Assembly (NCBI RefSeq): GCF_030070105.1
Contig: NZ_JASJOO010000002.1
Location: 1,116,001 to 1,180,000 of the forward strand
Length of the DNA stretch: 64,000 bases
Direction: 5' to 3'
Source of the DNA: Bermanella sp. WJH001
Lineage (GTDB): Bacteria > Pseudomonadota > Gammaproteobacteria > Pseudomonadales > Oceanobacteraceae
This document shows positions 41,243 to 50,300 of the stretch, piece after piece. Numbering within the stretch: position 1 is the stretch's first letter; the number at the start of each line of letters is the position of its first letter. The translations under genes were made by a program, and so were the position numbers. Under the pieces are notes generated by a model that did no database searches, was not told the origin of the DNA, and was given only the letters and a program-made list of their open reading frames with translations.

Positions 41243-41258
41243 GTGAGTCATGACTCAC
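41243..41258 (-). promoter_or_regulatory. Perfect 16-bp palindrome upstream of the fabH2-type gene
   Basis: GTGAGTCATGACTCAC is its own reverse complement. It is centred about 126 bases before the GTG start; a further GTGAGT half-site is at 41219-41224. It has the form of an operator for a dimeric regulator (TetR, GntR or LuxR class), not a hairpin terminator. Confidence 0.45.
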
Positions 41259-41345
41259 ATTTACCGCTAAAAAAACGGCCTAATTGGACAATTAAAACGC
41301 TAAAATGGCCAGCGTATATTTACCACAGCCGGCCACTTTAATGGG

Positions 41346-44300
41346 TTACTGTTGAATACTGGTTTTCGCATCCGTTATTTGAGCCTTCCAGCGCTTGTCG
41401 GATACGGGCATTGAGGTTCCGAGCTCTTGTGCAAACAATGACACACGATACTCTTGAATCATCCACTTCAAGGCTAAGACCTGTTCAAAACACTCTTCAC
41501 TTGCGGGCAATTGTGATACTACCGCTTGATATTGCTCAATCCACTGTGCCACTTTTAATTGTGTTAGTTTGTCTTTTTGTAAGTTGCCTTGCAGCTTATC
41601 TAACCTAAGCATCATGGCTTTAAAGTAACGTGGATATTGCTTAAGCCACTCATATTCAACCAAACCCAAAAATCCCTTTGGCATTAATTCATTCACTTGC
41701 TGTTTGATGTCCCCTACAGCCAATGCGAAAGCCAATTGGTTTTGCTGTTTCATTTTTTTATTTAATTGATGATAACTTTGCAGAATCTGTTTAATTAACG
41801 GAATCACCTCATCAAATTTTTCTCCAATTACAGCACGCCCCTGATCTTTGAGCACTTTAAATGCGGCCTCATCCCTTGGAATAACGGTTAGGTCAAAACT
41901 CATACTAAATACACGGTGAGTCACCGCATCTAATAATTGGGCTTTATTGCCGATATGGCCAAAATAAATCATCTCTTGCACAAGGCGTTTTTGTGTTTCT
42001 TTTTGCACCCAACTCACTTGCTCAGAGAGCTCAAGCTTAAGGAGTCGTAAAACACCTTGTTTAGATTGCGCTAGCGCTTCATCCGCTCGGGATAATAATT
42101 TAAGGCTGACACTGGTGTTTTCATCAATTAACGCAGGGTAAAGGGTTACTTGAATGCCGGCTTGCTGAACTTGAAAATCGCAAGGCAACGCATTTAAGTC
42201 CCAGCACACAATGTCATCACGCTCAAAATCATTATTATTATCTTGTGATAGGTGTTCTATTTGATCACCAATTGTTTCTATCAGCTGATGCCAGTCACGC
42301 CCTTGGGTAAGCAGTACATGATCGTTACCCATGACTTGTATATTCATTTTATAGTGGGGATCTAACTGATCAATATTCCAATCTTGGCTTTCAATGTTAA
42401 TACGCTTTTGCTGGTAGATATATTGAGCAAGCACATCCAACAAAGATTCATCACTGGCTTGGTGTTTAATCAAAAAACCATCGGCAAAATCCGGTACTGG
42501 TACTAATTGACGGCGAATGGATTTTGTTAATCCTTTTAGTAAAGCGATGACTTTTTCACGCAACATGCCTGGCACAAGCCACTGCAAGCGACCAACAGGC
42601 AGCTGCTTAAGCATAGCCGCTGGCACCAGCACACTGACACCGTCTTCTTTATGATTTGGCTCAAATCGATAGGTAAGTGGGTAGACCACCGCACCGTGAG
42701 TAAAGTGATCCGGAAACTGAGCTTGTGTGACATTCTCAGCGCCATGCTGCATTAAATCTGCTTTACTAATCTTTAGTAAATCATGAGGCTGAGCCTTCAA
42801 CCATGTTTCAAATGAAGCGGTATCGCTAATTTCATTAGGCACACGTTCAAGATAGAACTGAAATAAACGCTCTTCATCCACCACAATGTCACGTCGGCGA
42901 GACTTATCTTCAAGTTCTTCAATTTCTTCAATTAAATCTTGATTATGCTTTAAAAAGGGCGCTCTGCTTTTTATTTGTTTTTGAACTAATGCCTCACGAA
43001 TAAAAATTTCATGACTAACCTGAGGGTCTATTTTGGCATAACCCACGTTACGCTTAGGTATGATCACTAAGCCATACAAGCTAACTTGTTCATAAGCCAT
43101 TACCTGACCACGTTTTATAGACCAATAAGGCTCAAGGTATTTACGTTTTACCAAAGACTTAGCTAATGGCTCTAGCCATTCTGGATCTATTCGAGCATTC
43201 ATACGTGCGTATAAACGAGAGGTTTCTACCATCTCTGCTGACACAACCCATTTAGGTCGCTTCTTAAAAATACCACTGCCAGGGAACAACATAAATCGAC
43301 GATTACGAGCACCAAGGTAATCGCCATCTTCTGTTTTTTGGCCAATATAACTTAAAAAACCAGAAAGAATTGATTGATGCACCGCTTCATAACTTGCTGG
43401 CTGTTTATTTTCTTCCAGTTTTAAATCTTTACATTGCAAGCGTAATTGATAATGCACATCACGCCATTCACGCATGCGCATATAATTTAGAAAGTGTTTT
43501 TTACAGTGTTGGCGCAATTGTTTATTGGATAACTCTTGGCGCGCTTCCTCAAAGCCGTTCCAAACATTCAACAGGGTTAAAAAGTCACTTTCTTCATGGC
43601 GAAATTCTGCGTGTTTTTGATCCGCTTGCTGTTGCTTTTCAGGTGGTCGCTCACGGGGATCTTGAATACTAAGGGCAGATGCAATAATTAAAATTTCATT
43701 CAATGCTTTGCGCTTACTCGCTTCAAACAACATTCGAGCAATACGAGGGTCAACGGGCAGTTTTGACAATGCGCGACCCACTTGGTTAATTTGATTATCT
43801 TTACTAACCGCCCCTAATTCTTTTAATAAATTATAACCATCTTTTATAAAGCGGTTGTCGGGCGCATCAACGAATGGAAACTCAGAAACATCACCCAGTT
43901 TAAGTGACAGCATTTGCAGAATAACCGCAGCTAAGTTGGTTCTTTGAATCTCAGGATCTGAGAATTCTGGGCGAGCATTAAAATCCTCTTCACTAAATAA
44001 GCGAATACAAATACCTTCACTTACTCGACCGCATCGACCCTTACGCTGATTGGCACTGGCTTGAGAAATCGCTTCGATTGGTAAGCGCTGTACTTTTGAA
44101 CGATAACTGTACCGGCTAATTCGTGCTAAACCACTGTCAATCACATAACGAATGCCCGGTACCGTTAGCGAGGTTTCTGCCACGTTAGTGGATAAAATTA
44201 CACGGCGTGCGCCACCACCGGGATTAAATATCTTGTTTTGATCGGCATTACTTAATCGCGCATATAATGGCAAGATTTCGCTATTTTTAAGGTTCGCTTT

Positions 44301-45263
44301 TTTAAGTTCTAACGCGGCTTCGCGAATTTCACGTTCACCACTTAAAAATATGAGTACATCACCTATTTGGCCACGTTTACTGTCTTCAAGTTGAAGCTCT
44401 TCCACCGCATCTATGATGCCTGCATATAAATCACCTTCTCTTTCCTCCCCTTCTTCATCCAAATCAATCAAAGGACGATATCGTGTTTCCACAGGAAAGG
44501 TGCGTCCAGAAACTTGAATCACAGGGGCATCATTAAAGTGTTTCGAAAAACGTTCCACATCAATGGTGGCGGAGGTAATAATGACTTTTAAATCAGGACG
44601 TTTAGGCAGCAGTTGTTTTAAGTAACCCAACAAGAAATCAATATTTAAACTACGCTCGTGGGCCTCATCAATTATGATGGTTTGGTATTTATTTAAAAAA
44701 CGATCATTTTGAGTTTCAGCTAGTAAAATACCATCCGTCATGAGCTTAACTAAGGTTTGCTCATTACTTTGATCGTTGAAGCGGATTTGATAACCCACTT
44801 CTTCACCTAAATTGACGCTCAGCTCTTGCGCAATTCGTTGTGACACCGAGCGCGCAGCAATACGTCTAGGCTGAGTGTGTGCAATTAAGCCATATTGGGC
44901 AAGCCCAAGCTCTAAGCATATTTTAGGAATTTGCGTGGTTTTACCCGAACCGGTTTCACCCGCAATAACAACCACTTGATGATCACGAATGGCATTTGAA
45001 ATGTCACTGCGCTTTTGACTAATGGGCAAATTATCATCATATGTGATGGTTGATAATGATGACCCACGTTTTTGTGCACGCTCACAACTGGCCACAACTT
45101 GAGTTAATAATTTCTCAATAGATTGATCAACAGGTTGTTTATGCTTCAAACGTTTTTTAATTTGAGACAACTGGCGAGAAAAGCCAAATCGCTGTTGAAT
45201 CATGCTTTGAGATATTAGTTGCTCAAGCTGAGCGATGTCATTAGTCACAGATGCCAAACTCAT
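41346..45263 (-). CDS. hrpA: ATP-dependent RNA helicase HrpA
   Basis: A 1305-residue DEAH-box helicase, the length of E. coli HrpA (1300). It has the P-loop GETGSGKTTQIPK, IIIDEAHERSLN, the SAT motif ITSATI, and the QRKGRCGRVSEG motif VI, followed by a long C-terminal region (DUF3418-type) ending near residue 1290. HrpA acts on mRNA and colliding ribosomes in E. coli. The start is ATG 45263; a TTG 15 bases upstream is less likely. The fadD terminator hairpin ends only 14 bases before this ATG, so transcription must come from upstream or from a promoter inside the hairpin region. Confidence 0.95.
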   Translation of the reverse strand: MSLASVTNDIAQLEQLISQSMIQQRFGFSRQLSQIKKRLKHKQPVDQSIEKLLTQVVASCERAQKRGSSLSTITYDDNLPISQKRSDISNAIRDHQVVVIAGETGSGKTTQIPKICLELGLAQYGLIAHTQPRRIAARSVSQRIAQELSVNLGEEVGYQIRFNDQSNEQTLVKLMTDGILLAETQNDRFLNKYQTIIIDEAHERSLNIDFLLGYLKQLLPKRPDLKVIITSATIDVERFSKHFNDAPVIQVSGRTFPVETRYRPLIDLDEEGEEREGDLYAGIIDAVEELQLEDSKRGQIGDVLIFLSGEREIREAALELKKANLKNSEILPLYARLSNADQNKIFNPGGGARRVILSTNVAETSLTVPGIRYVIDSGLARISRYSYRSKVQRLPIEAISQASANQRKGRCGRVSEGICIRLFSEEDFNARPEFSDPEIQRTNLAAVILQMLSLKLGDVSEFPFVDAPDNRFIKDGYNLLKELGAVSKDNQINQVGRALSKLPVDPRIARMLFEASKRKALNEILIIASALSIQDPRERPPEKQQQADQKHAEFRHEESDFLTLLNVWNGFEEARQELSNKQLRQHCKKHFLNYMRMREWRDVHYQLRLQCKDLKLEENKQPASYEAVHQSILSGFLSYIGQKTEDGDYLGARNRRFMLFPGSGIFKKRPKWVVSAEMVETSRLYARMNARIDPEWLEPLAKSLVKRKYLEPYWSIKRGQVMAYEQVSLYGLVIIPKRNVGYAKIDPQVSHEIFIREALVQKQIKSRAPFLKHNQDLIEEIEELEDKSRRRDIVVDEERLFQFYLERVPNEISDTASFETWLKAQPHDLLKISKADLMQHGAENVTQAQFPDHFTHGAVVYPLTYRFEPNHKEDGVSVLVPAAMLKQLPVGRLQWLVPGMLREKVIALLKGLTKSIRRQLVPVPDFADGFLIKHQASDESLLDVLAQYIYQQKRINIESQDWNIDQLDPHYKMNIQVMGNDHVLLTQGRDWHQLIETIGDQIEHLSQDNNNDFERDDIVCWDLNALPCDFQVQQAGIQVTLYPALIDENTSVSLKLLSRADEALAQSKQGVLRLLKLELSEQVSWVQKETQKRLVQEMIYFGHIGNKAQLLDAVTHRVFSMSFDLTVIPRDEAAFKVLKDQGRAVIGEKFDEVIPLIKQILQSYHQLNKKMKQQNQLAFALAVGDIKQQVNELMPKGFLGLVEYEWLKQYPRYFKAMMLRLDKLQGNLQKDKLTQLKVAQWIEQYQAVVSQLPASEECFEQVLALKWMIQEYRVSLFAQELGTSMPVSDKRWKAQITDAKTSIQQ

Positions 45264-45269
45264 TCTTAT

Positions 45270-45302
45270 GAAACGCAAAACGCCCTCCTTAGAGGGCGTT
45301 TT
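45270..45302 (-). terminator. fadD terminator, immediately before the hrpA start
   Basis: AAAACGCCCTC (45277-45287), loop CTTA and GAGGGCGTTTT (45292-45302) form a perfect 11-bp stem followed on the minus strand by TTTTGCGTTT. It lies 28 bases after the fadD stop and 14 bases before the hrpA ATG. Confidence 0.85.
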
Positions 45303-45330
45303 ATTATACGCAAATTACACTAATAGGTAA

Positions 45331-47016
45331 TTATGCCGTCTCTTCGTCACGTAGCTCACGACGAAGAATCTTACCTACGTTGGTTTTAGGTAGCTCATCG
45401 CGGAACTCAACCAATTTAGGTACTTTATATGCCGTTAAACGTTCACGACAGAAATCTGTAATTTCTTTACCCGTCAGTGCTGGGTTGGTTGAAACAGCAA
45501 AGATTTTAACTTGCTCACCCGCCACTTCATCAGGAATACCGACCGCTGCACATTCAACGATGTCAGGGTGGCTAGATACTACGTCTTCGATTTCGTTAGG
45601 GTATACGTTGAAACCAGAAACGATGATCATGTCTTTCTTACGATCAACAATTTTCATGTAACCGTTTTCAAGAATAATCGCCATATCACCGGTTTTTAAC
45701 CAACCGTCTTCAGTGATGGTTTCAGCAGTGGCTTCAGGGCGCTGCCAGTAACCTTTCATCACTTGTGGGCCCTTCACGCAAAGCTCACCCGCTTCGCCAA
45801 CTGGTAAATCTTTACCGTCTTCATCAATCACTTTACACAATGTGTTTGATACAGGCATACCGATGGTACCTAGCTGTGTATGACCTGGTGGGTTAAAAGA
45901 TGCAATCGGTGAGGTTTCCGTCATGCCATAACCTTCAGACACTTCACAACCAGTGATTTCCTGCCAGCGGTCAGCTGCGCTCTTAGTTAACGCCATACCG
46001 CCTGAGATCGTTAGTTGTAGATTACTAAAATCTAAAGCACGGAAATCTTCGTTATTGCAAAGACCTACGAATAAAGTGTTCAAACCAAGAAACGCGTTAA
46101 AGTTCCAGTTTTTAAGTTCTTTGATAAAACCAGGCAGATCACGTGGGTTTGGAATAAGCACGTTGTGGTTACCGGTTTCCATTAACACCATGCAGTTAAC
46201 CGTAAATGCATAGATGTGATAAAGCGGCAACGGTGCAATCACCACTTTAGAGCCTTCGTCTTTACCACTTTTGTTCAAGCCCATCATGAATAATGGATGC
46301 GCCTGACACATGTTCGCAACGATATTGCGGTTAGTCAGCATCGCGCCTTTAGCAACACCTGTGGTACCACCTGTGTACTGAAGAACACTGATATCTTCCG
46401 GTGCAACTTCAACTGGGGTATAGCTAGATTTAGTACCCGTTTTAAGAGCATCTAATAATTTAATGTGACCAGGGATCGTGAATGGCTCTACTTCTTTACG
46501 AATGTTTTTAATCACAAAATTCACAATGGTACGCTTAAGCGGGCTACACATGTCGCCAGCTTGAGTCACGATAACCGTTTCGATCTGTGTTTTAGGCACA
46601 ACACGAGCAGCTTTACCTGCCATTTGCGCAAGAACAACAAGGGCTTTTGCACCAGAATCGTTGAATTGGTGTTCCATTTCACGTTCGGTATAAAGTGGGT
46701 TTGTGTTCACCACAATAAGACCTGCGCGCATGGCACCAAATACTACGATTGGATATTGCAGTAAGTTAGGTAATTGAACTGCAATACGGTCGCCTTTTTG
46801 CAAACCCGTGTTATTTTGTAAGTAAGCAGCAAAGTCACCAGACAAGCGATCAACGTCAGCATAGGTTAAAGTTTGACCTAGTGCAGTGAAAGCAGGACGA
46901 TCTGCGTATTTTTTAACGCTCTGGTTAAATACGTCAACAACGCTTTTATACTTATCAACATCTACTGTTGCAGGTAAACCTTCAGGATATTTGTCGCTAA
47001 AGAAATTCTCGTTCAT
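45331..47016 (-). CDS. fadD: Long-chain fatty acid-CoA ligase
   Basis: AMP-forming acyl-CoA synthetase of 561 residues, as in E. coli FadD. Motifs: QYTGGTTGVAKGAMLTN (ATP/AMP signature), GYGMTETSPIASFNPPG, WLKTGDMAIILENGYMKIVDRKKDMII and the catalytic Lys in LPKTNVGKILRRELR. It activates fatty acids for beta-oxidation on the inner face of the membrane. A 17-bp palindrome lies at 47062, about 46 bases upstream, overlapping a TACAAT box, and looks like its operator. A terminator follows before hrpA. Confidence 0.95.
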   Translation of the reverse strand: MNENFFSDKYPEGLPATVDVDKYKSVVDVFNQSVKKYADRPAFTALGQTLTYADVDRLSGDFAAYLQNNTGLQKGDRIAVQLPNLLQYPIVVFGAMRAGLIVVNTNPLYTEREMEHQFNDSGAKALVVLAQMAGKAARVVPKTQIETVIVTQAGDMCSPLKRTIVNFVIKNIRKEVEPFTIPGHIKLLDALKTGTKSSYTPVEVAPEDISVLQYTGGTTGVAKGAMLTNRNIVANMCQAHPLFMMGLNKSGKDEGSKVVIAPLPLYHIYAFTVNCMVLMETGNHNVLIPNPRDLPGFIKELKNWNFNAFLGLNTLFVGLCNNEDFRALDFSNLQLTISGGMALTKSAADRWQEITGCEVSEGYGMTETSPIASFNPPGHTQLGTIGMPVSNTLCKVIDEDGKDLPVGEAGELCVKGPQVMKGYWQRPEATAETITEDGWLKTGDMAIILENGYMKIVDRKKDMIIVSGFNVYPNEIEDVVSSHPDIVECAAVGIPDEVAGEQVKIFAVSTNPALTGKEITDFCRERLTAYKVPKLVEFRDELPKTNVGKILRRELRDEETA

Positions 47017-47061
47017 ACCGCCTCCGCCTAATTCAATTGGCCTGTCTTTTTTATTAGATAT

Positions 47062-47078
47062 TGTATGTTTTACATACA
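47062..47078 (-). promoter_or_regulatory. Palindromic operator candidate upstream of fadD
   Basis: TGTATGT (47062-47068), TTT and ACATACA (47072-47078) form a perfect 7-bp palindrome with 3-base centre. On the minus strand the sequence continues ATACAAT, so the operator overlaps a TACAAT -10-like box. It is 46 bases before the fadD ATG. It does not match the E. coli FadR consensus I know. Confidence 0.45.
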
Positions 47079-47292
47079 GCAGGAATTTGGATAGTTGGGC
47101 AGACTACCAGTTTTAGAAACCCGCGCAAAGTCCCAATCCAACCACTTTTATGCAACTGGCTACTTTATGAACGGATATAACGAAATATTGGCTGTTTAGC
47201 GCTCATTTACTAGGTTTCATCCATGTAGGCGATACCTTTGTGGCCATTATTGGATACAATCTTTGCACAATAATAATGACATAGGATTCCAC

Positions 47293-48201
47293 ATGGAAAC
47301 TCGCTTAATTAGCGCAGATGACGGCCATCAAATAGAGGTTTTGATTTGGCCAAACCCTCAAGCAAAAGCGTGGGTGCATATTCTGCATGGTATGGCCGAA
47401 CACGTGAGCCGTTACGATGAGTTTGCTCAGCACTTAGTTCAAGCTGGTTTTGCCGTGATTGCCCATAATCACCGAGGCCACGGAAGCAGCCCATCTACAA
47501 CCCTTGGCCTTTATGCCGATAGTGACGGTTGGCAAAAACTGCTCAGCGATATTGATTGCGTGCGCGGCGAGATTCCCGATGACAAACCTTATATTATGTT
47601 TGCCCACAGCATGGGGACATTTATAACCCAAGCTTATTTAGCAACTGAGCCCAAAGCCATTGATGGCCTTATTTTGTCTGGCTCAAATATTCAACCAAGC
47701 ATGTTACTGAAAGCTGGCCGTGTTGTTGCACAGCTTGAGCGCGTACGTAAAGGCCCCATGAATACCAGTGGCTTGCTTCAATTTTTATCGTTTGGCTCAT
47801 TCAATAACGCGTTTAAGCCAAATCGAACGGCGTTTGATTGGCTAAGCCGGGATAACCAACAAGTGGATAAATACATACAAGACCCGCTGTGCGGATTTGA
47901 TTGTAAAATTCAACTTTGGTTAGATATGTTTGCGGGCTTAATTGATTTATATGGCAACAAAACCTATCAACGCATTCAGAAGAATTTACCTATTTTATTG
48001 TTTGGCGGTGATAAAGACCCTGTAGGTGAAATGGGTAAAGGAGTGCCTAAACTGGCTAAAGCTTACGAGAAATCTGGGCAAGCTGACGTAACCTGTAAAC
48101 TTTATGAGAATGGTCGCCATGAAATGCTCAATGAAACCAACCGAGCAGACGTTTATGCCGACATTGCAAATTGGTTAAACTCTCATATTAAATTTTCTTG
48201 A
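47293..48201 (+). CDS. Monoacylglycerol-lipase-like alpha/beta hydrolase
   Basis: A 302-residue serine hydrolase. It has HILHGMAEHVSRYDEFA and HNHRGHGSS near the N-terminus, the nucleophile in FAHSMGTFITQAYL and the catalytic acid/base in LLFGGDKDPVGE and ENGRHEMLNE. This pattern is that of monoglyceride lipase/lysophospholipase proteins (PldB-like). I use ATG 47293 after AGGATTCC; the TTG 30 bases upstream is less likely. The gene is divergent from fadD, consistent with use of lipid-derived fatty acids. Confidence 0.86.
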   Translation: METRLISADDGHQIEVLIWPNPQAKAWVHILHGMAEHVSRYDEFAQHLVQAGFAVIAHNHRGHGSSPSTTLGLYADSDGWQKLLSDIDCVRGEIPDDKPYIMFAHSMGTFITQAYLATEPKAIDGLILSGSNIQPSMLLKAGRVVAQLERVRKGPMNTSGLLQFLSFGSFNNAFKPNRTAFDWLSRDNQQVDKYIQDPLCGFDCKIQLWLDMFAGLIDLYGNKTYQRIQKNLPILLFGGDKDPVGEMGKGVPKLAKAYEKSGQADVTCKLYENGRHEMLNETNRADVYADIANWLNSHIKFS

Positions 48202-48218
48202 GACCCAACCTTCATACA

Positions 48219-48256
48219 TAAAAAACCGAAGATACTTTCATACCTTCGGTTTTTTT
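48219..48256. terminator. Bidirectional terminator between convergent genes
   Basis: AAAAACCGAAGATA and TACCTTCGGTTTTT pair over 14 positions with one mismatch and a 6-base loop. A run of A precedes and T residues follow, so both the hydrolase and the motor operon can end here. Confidence 0.85.
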
Positions 48257-48273
48257 ATATTTAAAACCAATGT

Positions 48274-49272
48274 TTAAGGGGCAAATGTAAGTGGATATTC
48301 AAATTTATCTTCTTTACTTGCCGCATCAAACGCCAGCATTTTGCACGTCATAGTAATACGCTTAATGACTTTGGCATCCTCAAGGTCACTGGACTTAACA
48401 TTACAGTCACTTACTTCACCAGAAGCGGCGACTTCAATTCCTAATGTCACTGTACCTTGCAACACAGGGTTGCTACGTAATGCTTTGCGATAAATACGAT
48501 CAAAACGAGATTTGTTTTGTTCGAACACTCGACGAATTTGCATTTGAGTACGACTCATACCTGCCACTTTGGTATCCGCAACCGCATCAACCAACTCATC
48601 TTTAGTAACGGCTTTGACCTCGGTTGTGTCTCGTTGCGCGGTGGCCAACTGCTCAGCACCCGTGGCGCGAGTTAATTGGGTTTCATCAATCCCACCCACA
48701 CGATCCACTGCGGCCTGGTCGACCACAGAGCCGACATCGGTAGCTGCCGCTCCTGCATTAGTCAGAACTGAGCTGTCTATTGTCAACGCCGACATATTAT
48801 CCACCATGTTCCTCATATCTGCTAAATCAGGAGCAAAATTTGAAATCAATTTCTTAGCTACTTCTTTAGCTGCCTTGATGCGCTCAGGGGTTCGCTCTTG
48901 CCTAGTAACAGGTTTAGGTTTTGGCTTGGGTTTAGGCTTAGCAACAACAACCGGTTTTGGTTTGGGCTTAGCTTTAACGGCTTCAACTTTTTTAGGCTCA
49001 ACTTTTTTCTCTACCGGCTTTTCGATTTTCTTTTCGACTTTCGGTACAGGTTTTGGTTTGGGTGCTTCTTTTTTACGTTTAATCACTTTCGCTAATTGCG
49101 GCGGTAATTTTTCTAAATTTTCTCGCTTTAACTCAGGTAACGTAATATTAGGCACTGCAATGCCCAAAATTAAGGTCAGCATTAATAAGGCTATTAGCAC
49201 CTTATTAAATAAATGCTCTTGCTTGCTGTCAGACCAAGGCAGCTCGGTACTGCGAAATGTTAAACTACTCAT
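48274..49272 (-). CDS. AgmX/PglI C-terminal-domain, TonB-like energy-transducing protein
   Basis: A 332-residue protein with one N-terminal membrane helix (about 23-43), then a Lys/Pro-rich stretch (about 75-135, many KPKPKP units) that can span the periplasm, then a spacer and a conserved C-terminal domain (about 240-330: RRVFEQNKSRFDRIYRKALR, GTVTLGIEVAASGEVSDC). This domain is the AgmX/PglI type found in gliding-motility proteins and some TonB-like proteins. Its ATG overlaps the ExbD stop (TAATG). It is the last gene of the nine-gene motor operon and a terminator follows. Confidence 0.86.
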   Translation of the reverse strand: MSSLTFRSTELPWSDSKQEHLFNKVLIALLMLTLILGIAVPNITLPELKRENLEKLPPQLAKVIKRKKEAPKPKPVPKVEKKIEKPVEKKVEPKKVEAVKAKPKPKPVVVAKPKPKPKPKPVTRQERTPERIKAAKEVAKKLISNFAPDLADMRNMVDNMSALTIDSSVLTNAGAAATDVGSVVDQAAVDRVGGIDETQLTRATGAEQLATAQRDTTEVKAVTKDELVDAVADTKVAGMSRTQMQIRRVFEQNKSRFDRIYRKALRSNPVLQGTVTLGIEVAASGEVSDCNVKSSDLEDAKVIKRITMTCKMLAFDAASKEDKFEYPLTFAP

Positions 49273-49778
49273 TACGCCTCCTTACTGTCTTTTTTCTGAA
49301 CCGCTAATGATATTTGCGTAAATTTCGCCTTTTGACACGTAGCCATAATGCGTTTTAGCACTTTATAAGGAATACCTTGATCCCCCATAATGGTAATTGG
49401 GCGACCCAGTTCCAGCTCTTGCGCAGAAGCTTGAGTACGAGAAGCTAAATATTCCAATTCTTTTTGTAGCCCTGGAATAATTTCAACATCTGCATTCATA
49501 GCTAAAATATCTTTCACTGAAGCAATTGGGCGACCTTGTACTACCACATCATCATTACTAACCATTAAGTTAATCGTATTTTGTGGTTGAGCCTGTGCCA
49601 CACTGCTTGGCAGTTTTATGCTGTCGTTACTCATTACCTCGACATCACTTTGGTTCATCATTAAGAAGAAAACCATGATGGTGAAAATATCCATCAATGA
49701 TACAAGGTTTAAGCCGGCTTGCTTTTTATGGCGACCATGGCTTCGTGACATACGTTTAGCGCGACGAGATGATTTCAT
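49272..49778 (-). CDS. ExbD/TolR-family protein (second copy)
   Basis: A 168-residue ExbD/TolR-type stator. The single helix at about 27-43 (VSLMDIFTIMVFFLMMNQ) includes the essential proton-binding Asp of this family. A basic N-terminus (RRAKRMSRSHGRHKK) is cytosolic and a periplasmic domain (about 60-160) carries a conserved ITIMGDQGIPYKVLKRIM region. It overlaps the first ExbD gene by four bases and the TonB-like gene by three. It is paralogous to, but clearly different from, the 49775 protein. Confidence 0.88.
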   Translation of the reverse strand: MKSSRRAKRMSRSHGRHKKQAGLNLVSLMDIFTIMVFFLMMNQSDVEVMSNDSIKLPSSVAQAQPQNTINLMVSNDDVVVQGRPIASVKDILAMNADVEIIPGLQKELEYLASRTQASAQELELGRPITIMGDQGIPYKVLKRIMATCQKAKFTQISLAVQKKDSKEA

Positions 49779-50275
49779 AATGCAGCCTCCACTTCAGGGG
49801 CATCCCCTAGGGATACATCTGGAAACAACACGGCATCCACAACACTTGCTGCAACAACAGCAGGGAATGTTTTCGCAGTATCAATGACACCGACTAATAC
49901 TTGATAATCAATATCCGGCTCGGACAAAATCACGATATCCGTACGCTCACGTCCTAACTGTTTTTTCATGCCCTGTAACACGGTAGACAAACGATTCAAA
50001 TCAAATTTATTGTCTTTTTTATCAATGGATTCAATAGGCAGTGGCCCAAGCATCACATTGAAACCTGTTTGGCGCACAATCACCTCTAATGATAAATCAT
50101 CCGGATTTAGATCTTGCTTTTGCAACTCTTCTTCAAGGGGCAGTCTTAACTCTAATACCGTGATGTGGTTAAACACCATGCTAATAAGTAAAACAGGAAC
50201 CAGAATAATCATCAGGTTCATGAAGGAGGTGATATCTAATTCGGCTTCTTCTTGAATTTTCTTATGGCGTCTCAT
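49775..50275 (-). CDS. ExbD/TolR-family protein (first copy)
   Basis: A 166-residue ExbD/TolR protein with a single helix at about 18-35 (ITSFMNLMIILVPVLLIS) and a periplasmic domain. I use the ATG at 50275, preceded by GGAGG, rather than a TTG two codons upstream. Its membrane helix lacks the usual LxDxxF-type acidic residue and has ELDITSFMN just before, so its Asp is in a slightly different place; it may have a structural rather than proton-carrying role. It is coupled to the next ExbD gene by overlap. Confidence 0.84.
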   Translation of the reverse strand: MRRHKKIQEEAELDITSFMNLMIILVPVLLISMVFNHITVLELRLPLEEELQKQDLNPDDLSLEVIVRQTGFNVMLGPLPIESIDKKDNKFDLNRLSTVLQGMKKQLGRERTDIVILSEPDIDYQVLVGVIDTAKTFPAVVAASVVDAVLFPDVSLGDAPEVEAAL

Positions 50276-50300
50276 AGCCAACCTCCACTTTTAAGTGCAA

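Noticed and set aside
41281..41294. TAATTG-GA-CAATTA as the hrpA terminator
   Set aside because: The stem is only 6 A/T-rich pairs; a U-run is present about 10 bases downstream on the minus strand but the hairpin would be unstable.
48569..49321. 250-residue plus-strand frame opposite the TonB-like gene
   Set aside because: It is the antisense of the Lys/Pro-rich stretch, gives a low-complexity Gly/Leu/Phe protein and overlaps a well-supported gene.
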